Below are positions 38,647 to 46,300 of a stretch of DNA of 64,000 nucleotides, piece by piece; position 1 is the first letter of the stretch, and every line of letters starts with the position of its first letter. The notes below the pieces were generated by a model. It was not told the DNA's origin and did not search any database. It saw only the letters and a list, made by a program, of their open reading frames with translations. This stretch comes from [Bacteroides] pectinophilus (GTDB lineage Bacteria; Bacillota; Clostridia; Lachnospirales; Lachnospiraceae), in contig CP102260.1 of the NCBI GenBank assembly GCA_025146925.1, positions 201,001-265,000 of the forward strand, in the 5' to 3' direction. A program made the translations under genes and the position numbers.

Positions 38647-39543
38647 ATGAAAAAAATGTATCATAAAAAATATGCGATTGTGATAATAGCAGTACTTGCT
38701 ATTATCATGTCTGCCTGCAGTAAAAGTGCAGAATACAATCAGGATAAAAATGCTGATTGGGATGAACAGGAATATAATGTTAAGACATTAAATGAAATAA
38801 TAAGATGTCTGGATGAAAAGGACGAGCAGGCATTGATAAACATGATGTCAAAAAACATCAGGAAAGAATTTAACGTATCCGCACAGATTGAACAGGCTTT
38901 TTCGGTATATGGGAAAACAGAAGATTATGGGGAATTTAATGACCATGGAATAATGTCGAGTGATGTAAGGCATGGGAAATATACGAGAAAAGTAATAGGT
39001 GCAGAGATGAAGGGAGTAAAAACAGATTCGGGGAGAATATTTGACATAATGTTTGGACGGTGCGTAATAGATAAGGAGAATCCGGGTGATGTGGGAGTAT
39101 ATAAAATATATTTAAAAGACAGAGAGTATGGGCATCTGGCAATAATAGGGCCGATAAGTAATTCAGAACGTGATACTTTAAAGCGTAATATAGATGCGTC
39201 TAACGGAATTACAGAAGAGTATATAGATGAAACGGCATCAATAATAATAAGAAATGGCAAAACAAATGAAGCACATGTTATCCAAAATGATGAGGAATCA
39301 ATAGGCAAAATAGAGCAAATGCTTCAAAGTATGTCAATGATACCATGTTCAGAAGAATCATATGATGAATGGGATTATAAGTATACGCTGAGCAATCGGA
39401 AGAACCAATTCAAGGTTATGTATATATTTAGAGATGGACATTGTTGTGTAAACGATAAGGATAACAATAATACATATTACACAATTGATGACACCTCCAC
39501 CTACAACGAACTTATAGAATTTGCAAAATCACTGGTGGATTAA
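38647..39543 (+). CDS. DUF5104-like lipoprotein, cassette 6
   Basis: A 298-residue lipoprotein (lipobox MSAC near residue 24). The N-terminal domain is type D (EIIRCLDEKDEQALINMM near 58-75, then NVSAQIEQAFSVYGK), the C-terminal domain type 2. The first half differs from all other cassettes, while the last 110 residues nearly match cassette 2. Last intact gene of the array. Confidence 0.73.
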   Translation: MKKMYHKKYAIVIIAVLAIIMSACSKSAEYNQDKNADWDEQEYNVKTLNEIIRCLDEKDEQALINMMSKNIRKEFNVSAQIEQAFSVYGKTEDYGEFNDHGIMSSDVRHGKYTRKVIGAEMKGVKTDSGRIFDIMFGRCVIDKENPGDVGVYKIYLKDREYGHLAIIGPISNSERDTLKRNIDASNGITEEYIDETASIIIRNGKTNEAHVIQNDEESIGKIEQMLQSMSMIPCSEESYDEWDYKYTLSNRKNQFKVMYIFRDGHCCVNDKDNNNTYYTIDDTSTYNELIEFAKSLVD

Positions 39544-39638
39544 GCGCTGCAATACGCATCTGTGACAGACAGGCTGTGTCGGCTTGTTTGTTACAGGTGC
39601 TTAGCTGCTAAGAAACAACTATGATAGCATGCATAAAA
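39544..39638 (+). repeat. Intercassette structured repeat, copy 5
   Basis: Fifth copy of the 95-bp unit, followed by the last truncated tail. Confidence 0.72.
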
Positions 39639-39722
39639 CTCGCCACCGGTTGAGCCTCAATGGTGGATAACAGGATTTAGCAGGAAGGATATGTTTTTTA
39701 TTAATCCTGATAAGCTCAGGAT
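39639..39722 (+). pseudogene. Detached effector 3' tail cut by an IS256-type remnant
   Basis: The QWWITGFSRKDMFFINPDKLRI stretch (39660-39722) matches variant c, then homology stops abruptly at the transposase remnant. It marks the broken end of the array. Confidence 0.7.
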
Positions 39723-39995
39723 AACCATGCTGCCATAGCTGCTGTTTACACGCTTTCATTTATATCCATTGCGGTAATCATCGCTATCAGATCGTTCGGA
39801 TTTTTGGTAACCAAGATGATCATCCATTTCTGCTTCCATCATCTCTTTGATGGTGCCGCCAAGCAGATCCTTAAGCGCATCCTGGATATCTTCAGCGGTT
39901 TCAATATCATACTACTGAAGAAGCTGCTGAATGATGTTTCGCTTTCCCTCTGTCATTACTACTTTGTGTACAGGTTTCTTTTCTCTTCTTGCCAT
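39723..39995 (-). mobile_element. IS256-family transposase remnant (N-terminal part, two stops)
   Basis: Read on the minus strand from the ATG at 39995 it gives MARREKKPVHKVVMTEGKRN, IIQQLLQ, an in-frame TAG, then YDIETAEDIQDALKDLLGG, TIKEMMEAEMDDHLGY, RSDSDDYRNGYK and a TGA. This is the N-terminus of a mutator (IS256-family) transposase. An AGGAGG site precedes the start. The rest of the gene and its far end are gone; the near end probably lies around 40060. Confidence 0.8.
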
Positions 39996-40068
39996 AATAA
40001 AAGGCCTCCTATGATTTATATTTTATCATAGAAGACCTTGCTGTTATTAGCTATTTACAGAAAAAGTT

Positions 40069-40158
40069 TCACACACTCCGACTTTTTCCGCTCTGCGACA
40101 GTTGTCCCGCCGGCTTGTTTAATATAATCTTATCTTTATCCTCGTATACTATATCCAT
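40069..40158 (-). pseudogene. N-terminal scrap of an RluA-family pseudouridine synthase
   Basis: The 29-residue frame MDIVYEDKDKIILNKPAG, then QLSQSG, matches the start of the catalytic domain of RluA-type enzymes (the usual motif is YEDxxxxVxNKPAG). It starts one base after the esterase stop and breaks off at the IS256 remnant, so the gene was probably cut by that insertion. Confidence 0.55.
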
Positions 40159-40159
40159 C

Positions 40160-41113
40160 TTAACTAATAATTCCAATACTCTTAATCCACTTTGTAAAAA
40201 GTACTTTCCACTCACCAGTCTGTGCAAAATCATCACCACAGCCATAACCATGGCCACCTGTTCTGAATATATGAAGTTCAGCACTTACCCCGGCTTTTCT
40301 TGCTGCCATATAAAAGCCCACACTGTTCTCAGACAATGTTGTTCTGTCATCATCCGTTTCACATATAAATACTGGCGGCATATCCGGTCTTACAAGCTTA
40401 TCCGGATTATACTTATGCAGTATCTTTGCCTTACTGCCACTGATTCTCTCAAGCACCTGTTCCTCAGACATATATCTTTTGCCTGCTTCAATACAATCGT
40501 CAATACTTATAACCGGATATGAACAAACAGCAAAATCTGGTCTTGCTGATAGTTTATCATATTCATCCTTATACTTATAATCCGCATACACATCACTTTC
40601 ATACGCTGTTGATAATAACGCTGCCATAAAGCCTCCTGCTGAAAAGCCCATAACGCCTATCTTAGCTTCATCTATACCGAATTCCTGCGCCCTTCCTCTT
40701 ATAACTCTCATTGCGCGCATAGCATCTATAAGTGGGACATCCTCTGCATTATCATGTTCATCTGATGGAAGTCTGCATTCAAGAACAAATGCAGCTATTC
40801 CCATACTATTAAGCCACTTTGCAACATCTTCACCTTCAAAGTTGTATACAAGGCGTCTGAACGCACCTCCTGGAATAATCAATACTGCCGGAATCCTTTG
40901 TCTGTCTGTACTGTTACCAATACCATCAGGTATATAAGGAACAATATCCGGATCTGTAATGTTCTGCACTATATGCTTTACTCTTCCATCAGGCATATCT
41001 TCAGTGTAATATTTTCTTGTAAGCTTAAGGTCCTGCGAACCCGGAGCCCCATGCTCAAACAGCCTTATCTTGTTTACTGGTGTCTTAAACACCTCATTCT
41101 GCGTATCTGTCAT
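40160..41113 (-). CDS. Alpha/beta-hydrolase, acetyl-esterase type
   Basis: A 317-residue esterase. The oxyanion region VLIIPGGAFRRL is near residue 75, the nucleophile elbow GFSAGG near 160, an acid within CETDDDRTTLSEN near 255, and the catalytic His in RTGGHGYG near 290. It resembles endo-1,4-beta-xylanase-B/acetylxylan esterase-like proteins of gut Firmicutes. There is no signal peptide, so it probably acts in the cytoplasm on imported acetylated sugars. Two bases separate it from the preceding gene, so it is co-transcribed with it. Confidence 0.85.
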   Translation of the reverse strand: MTDTQNEVFKTPVNKIRLFEHGAPGSQDLKLTRKYYTEDMPDGRVKHIVQNITDPDIVPYIPDGIGNSTDRQRIPAVLIIPGGAFRRLVYNFEGEDVAKWLNSMGIAAFVLECRLPSDEHDNAEDVPLIDAMRAMRVIRGRAQEFGIDEAKIGVMGFSAGGFMAALLSTAYESDVYADYKYKDEYDKLSARPDFAVCSYPVISIDDCIEAGKRYMSEEQVLERISGSKAKILHKYNPDKLVRPDMPPVFICETDDDRTTLSENSVGFYMAARKAGVSAELHIFRTGGHGYGCGDDFAQTGEWKVLFTKWIKSIGIIS

Positions 41114-41115
41114 AT

Positions 41116-41511
41116 CTACTCATCCCTGCTCTCAAGAAACAAAAGCTTATTAGCCTGTATGCTCAGCTCATCATAATGCATAAGCATATCACTCTCATCA
41201 TATTCTTCCGGAATCACTTTATAGCCTTCAAACCTTATAAGATTCTTGAAATATTCTTCCACATCTGCTGTCTGCTTAACAACAACCTCACTGAATGCCA
41301 CTCCCTCTTCTGACTCCTGAAAATCTGGTCTGTAAAGAAGCTCACCGGTAATTATATTTTCTTTATCGGCTACAAATACAGCTTTGGCATAATATTTGTT
41401 ACTGTCCGTTGTCGCAAGACGTATTCTTCTTGGTGGTGCCATCGTCTTATCATTCATGGCATTCGCTTTCCTGACTTCTTCTGCATCAAAATATTCCTTT
41501 TCAATTATCAT
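41116..41511 (-). CDS. Hypothetical protein
   Basis: A 131-residue protein I do not recognise. It is acidic, without signal peptide or membrane segment, and has the conserved-looking stretch APPRRIRLATTDSNKYYAKA. The ATG at 41511 (MIIEKEYFD) has AGAAGG upstream; an earlier in-frame ATG at 41541 has none. It heads a two-gene unit with the esterase. Confidence 0.6.
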   Translation of the reverse strand: MIIEKEYFDAEEVRKANAMNDKTMAPPRRIRLATTDSNKYYAKAVFVADKENIITGELLYRPDFQESEEGVAFSEVVVKQTADVEEYFKNLIRFEGYKVIPEEYDESDMLMHYDELSIQANKLLFLESRDE

Positions 41512-41634
41512 ATTTAACCTTCTTTCTGTCATATAAATCACTCATAGTTTTACAATATCCAAAACAGGACGATATATTTAAGGTTCTTATGGATATATGT
41601 TCTAAACAGGCTTTTGTATAAGGGGAAACTATTT

Positions 41635-41661
41635 TTCCATTTTTTAGCCCCAAAAATGGAA
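41635..41661. terminator. A/T-rich hairpin in the 41.5-42.3 kb gap
   Basis: TTCCATTTTT (41635-41644) pairs with AAAAATGGAA (41652-41661), followed by a T-rich stretch. It may be a leftover terminator. Apart from this hairpin and the two scraps listed next, 41512-42341 shows no gene. Confidence 0.4.
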
Positions 41662-41857
41662 TTTATTTTTTTACTTTCTTTTCCCCGGTTTTGCATTAAA
41701 TAAATTCATCTTCTTCTTTTCACCTTGCTTCTTTTTGAAAAATTATATTTCCTTTTTTATGAAGAATTTCGGAAAATTAGATTTGCGTGATACAAAGAAG
41801 TAATTATCTACCACTATGCTAACTCACATAGTGCTAAACGTCAATTATTTCTTACCA

Positions 41858-42168
41858 TTATATTTTATCTGGTCTGACTTCTGTTGAATTAACTTCACGC
41901 ACCATCTGCATCATATAATTTTTATTCATATCACCATTATCAGGAACTAATATAAGTTCGTGTATGCTGCTTGGTAAAACATATAGCCCTTTACAATTAT
42001 TACAAGTTTAATCCTTCACCTTATTTAAACAATCCTTTAAAATGTCTGTGTTATCGTAAAGCAATACAGATACCCCGAATGTTCTGTCTTTGTTAGATAG
42101 CACATAAAGGCTTGTATTAAAATCATCTTTATCCATTTTATAGCAGATATTATTCTTAACATTGGAAA
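41858..42168 (-). pseudogene. C-terminal fragment of a DUF5688-type protein
   Basis: The minus-strand frame reads NNICYKMDKDDFNTSLYVLS, NKDRTFGVSVLLYDN, a stop after LNKVKD, then LYVLPSSIHELILVP and MMQMVREVNSTEV before a TAA. The LYVLPSSxHE and MVREVN blocks are those of the DUF5688 family common in Lachnospiraceae. It has no start and an internal stop. Confidence 0.65.
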
Positions 42169-42170
42169 AC

Positions 42171-42227
42171 CATGACACCCCCACCTACAACAAACTTATA
42201 GAATTCGTAAAATCACTGGTGGATTAA
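42171..42227 (+). pseudogene. Isolated 3' end of a DUF5104-like cassette gene
   Basis: Eighteen codons plus TAA read HDTPTYNKLIEFVKSLVD, matching the constant C-terminal end (DDTSTYNELIEFAKSLVD) of the array genes 2.6 kb upstream, in the same orientation. The array therefore once extended here, or this scrap was copied out of it. Confidence 0.75.
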
Positions 42228-42341
42228 AATTAATGCAATAACAATCACATATGAATAAAATTCTACAAGAAAACAGTTGTAATTGCCCCCGATATGAAGA
42301 TAATATTAGAATACAGAGCTTGATTATAGGAGAGACTTGAA

Positions 42342-42407
42342 GTGAATATAAGAAAAGCAGACATAGCATTTGACTACGTTATAAAACAAATGAAAGGACA
42401 ACCATGA
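42342..42407 (+). CDS. Possible 21-residue coupled leader peptide
   Basis: A GTG at 42342 preceded by AGGAGAG opens a 21-codon frame (MNIRKADIAFDYVIKQMKGQ and one more residue) whose TGA overlaps the ATG of the GTPase gene. It could be a leader for translational coupling or the last piece of a lost upstream gene. Confidence 0.35.
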   Translation: MNIRKADIAFDYVIKQMKGQP

Positions 42408-43375
42408 TAAAAATTGACCTCATAACCGGATTCTTAGGTTCCGGCAAGACAACATTTATAAAAAAATATGCAAAGCATCTTATGGATAAAGGGCATCATA
42501 TAGGGATTCTGGAGAATGATTTTGGCGCAATTAATGTAGATATGATGCTTCTTCAGGAGCTTATGGGAGATTACTGTGACCTTGAGATGATATCAGGCGG
42601 CTGTGATAAGGAGACACACAGACGCAGATTCAGGACAAAGCTTATCGCAATGGCAATGAGCGGGTATGACAGGATAATTGTTGAACCGTCAGGAATATAT
42701 GATATAGATGAATTCTTTGATGTGCTGCATGACGAGCCGCTCGACCAATGGTATGAGGTTGGCAGTGTTATAGCGATAGTTGATGCGCAGATACCTGATA
42801 AGCTGTCTAAGGAGGCGGATTATCTGCTTGCTTCTGAGGCTGCGGATGCGGGCAGGATAATTCTCAGCCATACTGACGAGGCATCACCCGAACAGGCAAA
42901 GGCAGCGGTAAAGCACATAAACAGAGCGCTTAAGCAGATACAGTGCCGCAGGCATTTTGATGAAAATAATGCCGGTGAGGTACTTATGAAAAGCACAATG
43001 CAGCTTACAAAAGAGGACATGGACGCGCTGATGACATGCGGATACGTGTCAGAGGATTTTCAAAAGATGGATATAGGCGATGACGAGGGCTTTAAATCGC
43101 TGTTTTTCATGAATATGGATATAAGCAGGGAGCAGCTCGCCAGAGCCGCTGCCGTGCTTATGAATGATAAGGAAATAGAGAAGAAATGCGGACATATATA
43201 CCGCATTAAGGGCTTCATTCAGGAAGCGGACGGCAGCTGGCTTCAGATTAACGCAATCCACGGACAGACAACAGTTGAGCCTGCTGCGTCAGGACAGAGC
43301 GTTATTATTGTGATAGGCGAGCATCTTGATGAAGAGAGCATCCGCCGGGAGCTTAACGGTAGTAACCGGCAATAA
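42404..43375 (+). CDS. G3E-family GTPase (CobW/YjiA-like)
   Basis: A 323-residue P-loop GTPase: Walker A GFLGSGKTTF at residues 9-18, switch region ENDFGAINVD, VEPSGIYD, a G4-like region SHTDE, and a C-terminal CobW-like beta domain. The family inserts metals or assists metalloenzymes and often has a CxCC metal site after switch I; here that spot reads SGGCDKETH, so only one Cys is left. Its stop abuts the convergent activase gene with no spacer. A role as chaperone for the neighbouring radical or corrinoid enzyme system is possible but inferred. Confidence 0.8.
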   Translation: MIKIDLITGFLGSGKTTFIKKYAKHLMDKGHHIGILENDFGAINVDMMLLQELMGDYCDLEMISGGCDKETHRRRFRTKLIAMAMSGYDRIIVEPSGIYDIDEFFDVLHDEPLDQWYEVGSVIAIVDAQIPDKLSKEADYLLASEAADAGRIILSHTDEASPEQAKAAVKHINRALKQIQCRRHFDENNAGEVLMKSTMQLTKEDMDALMTCGYVSEDFQKMDIGDDEGFKSLFFMNMDISREQLARAAAVLMNDKEIEKKCGHIYRIKGFIQEADGSWLQINAIHGQTTVEPAASGQSVIIVIGEHLDEESIRRELNGSNRQ

Positions 43376-46300
43376 CTAACAGTAGTACAAAAATGACTTG
43401 AGCTTTGACCATGCGCTTTCGTCCCAGTCATTGTCAAGCTCTATGTTATATAACGGTGCAGGACAGTTTTTGCCAAGCTCACGCATATCGAGAATGATTG
43501 CAGTATTTTCGTAGCGCGGAGCCATTGCAAGAACAGCGTCTGCACCGTTTTTTGTACCATCTGATGTCATATTGCGGGATGCTATATCTATGGCTTTGGC
43601 GTATCTGTATCTTCCGTTGCCGCCGGCAAAATGAGGAAGATGTCTGTCGGCAATATTTTTAAGCATATCAATATCACTGGCAAATGCATTGTGGCTTCCA
43701 AGTTCATCAGCTATTGTATTCATATGGCGGCTCAGATTATCAAGCTGCTTTTTGCAGCCGTCACACTCAGAATCCATCCATAAAAAGTACAGATATTCAG
43801 TCAGGGGTGCGCGCAGAATTATATTTCCTTCATTATCAAGTGTATCGAGGATTCCTTCATCAAGTACTGTCAGGCAGAGTGGTGTGCCGACAGCGGCGAT
43901 ACGTTTTGAACCGTATGACGTTATGTCAGCCGTGGAAACAGCAGAAGCGGCATGGGCTATTGTACCCCAGTCAGGAATCTCATGCGCTTCACGGATTGTT
44001 AAATCCCGGTCAGTAACCTCAGTGTCATTGTTCCCATTATTAAGTATTGCTGCTATCTTCTTTCTTGCACCGGCAGGTGCGGCATATATAATATCACCGC
44101 ACATTATGGCGCGTGTAAGCATGTCAAAATCATATGCAGTCTCAGGAATAGTCTCAATTACAGGCGAGACAATCTGGATAGACTTATTGTCTGCATTTTC
44201 ATTTAATATTCCGTATATTACACGCGCATATTCACCGTCAGCATCAGCACCCTGATTCTGTGGAAGAAGATACCGGCAACCGTCAGGTGTGCCAGGTGAA
44301 GCTGCACGTTGCATGACACTCATGACACTTCCGAGCAGGGCTGCGAACGGAAGATATTCCTTGCTTCTTGTGTGAGAGCGTCCAAGTGTAATAGTGCTGT
44401 TGTCCGTAGCCGGGGCGGCAATGGCTTCAATACCAGCAGCTTTAAAGTAACGCACAAGATATTCCGTGTAATATCCCATATCGGGTATATACAGAGGTGA
44501 AGCTGTGTCAGCCTTAGAAGCAATATCGGCATGACGGATATTTACATTGGCAATATCAAAGCCCTCAGGCAGCTTTACGGCAGGGTGGGATGAAAGGCTG
44601 TTAAGAAATGCTTCAATTCTTGTTATTACGCCAACCTTGCTAAAATGCTCATCAACCTCTATCTGAAGATATGGCTTATCGCCCATCTCCTGTGCAAAGA
44701 GGTGGCTTATCACGCTGTCAGGGCCGCAGCCGTGATTGGTAAGGTATACGGCGTACAGGTTAGGATGATTGGCGATAAGCTTTGCACCTGATATTATGTG
44801 CTGTCCAAATGGCCAGTACAGGTTAGGATATTCATCGGATATATCCAGCGAATGTCCCGGCAGATGCGAGAGCGTTATGACCTTGTGGCCTCTTTCAAGC
44901 AGAAGCTCAGGTATTCCCATATTAAGCACAGGGTCGGATACGCCGTAATTACGTGTTACCAGTACAAGCACCTTATCATCAGGTCGGAGGCTGTCAAGCA
45001 AAAGCTTACCCTGCTTCTCAACGGCAGCAGTGTGCTTCCTGACAGCCATTGCACCGGCAAGGAGAGCCTTTGCACAGAAGGGTTTAGGAATGCCGAGAAT
45101 CCTGCCAAGACCGACCATTGCACCTGCCATTGCTTCTTTTCCGAAATCAAGGTCGAATACCGGACTTAAGAGAGTTATTCCTTTCTCATCAAGCCCCATT
45201 GCGCGTCCTACGGATTCGGGAGCAGTCTGCATGTATACGCAGCCGTAATTGTGCTTCACATGGCTCTTTTCATGCTTCATTGTATGAATTGTCGGGAGGA
45301 ATATATAATCAACCTTCTGGTCAATAAGCTGTTTCATGTGACCGTAAATAAGCTTTACAGGGTAGCATGTCTCGCCACGCGCATATTCCTGTGACAGACG
45401 GATTGTTTCCTCATCTGTCGGGTGCGTCAGTACGACATTAAAACCGAGGGATGTGAAAAATGCATTTGCCATAGGAAAGAATTTGTGTATCATGAGCACA
45501 AAAGGAACGCCTACAGTCTTTTTTGCAGGGTCACGCACGCCGGTATATCCGTCAAGCAGAAGCTTGTCGGCCTGCCTGTAGAATTCGATATTTTTGCGTA
45601 CCTCGGCATTGGTAGTATCAATATGCATTGCTTCGCCTGAAAAATCAAAGCCTGCAAATGTACTTTCCCTGTTACCTATATTTTTAAGTGCAAGCAGGGC
45701 AACGCCGAAGGCACCGCTTATACCAAAGTACGGATTGACAGTTATCCTGTCACCGTAGAATGCCCTGAATGCGGCTACAACAGCGGGATTATAGGCTACG
45801 CCTCCCTGAAGCACGATTTTGCTGCCTACAGGCTTGCTGCCGACAACCTTGTGAAGATAGTTGCGGATTACAGAATAGCACAGACCGGCAGCAATATCAG
45901 CCTGTGCAGCGCCTTCAGCGCATGCGGACGCTATGGCTGTCTCGATAAATACCGTGCAGCGCTCACCAAGGTCAACCGGTGCTTCTGAGCTGAGTGCAGC
46001 CGTACCAAAATCACCAATCGGAATGCCCATCCTTGCAGCCTGCTCCTCAATAAAGCTTCCCGTTCCGGCGGCACATATCTTATTCATCTGGAAGTCGGTG
46101 ACATTTCCGTTGCGTATGCTTATATATTTGCTGTCTTGTCCGCCAATCTCAAACACAGTGTCGGCATCGGGAACACAGTGTACGGCTCCCTCAGCCTGTG
46201 CGGTAATCTCATCTATTATCGAATCGGCACCAAGCATGCGTCCTACGCGCTCACGTCCGGATCCTGTCACGCCCACGGATGTAAATTTAATCTCGCCAAA

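Noticed and set aside
33550-39638. Intercassette repeats considered as integron attC sites
   Set aside because: No integron integrase, no clear GTTRRRY/RYYYAAC ends, and the repeats carry traces of the same duplicated unit; kept as an unexplained structured repeat.
39804-40031. A 75-residue plus-strand frame over the IS256 remnant
   Set aside because: The minus strand reads as a recognisable transposase N-terminus; the plus frame is its shadow.
43689-44255. A 188-residue plus-strand frame
   Set aside because: Shadow of the activase gene; Ser/Ile-rich with no family motifs.
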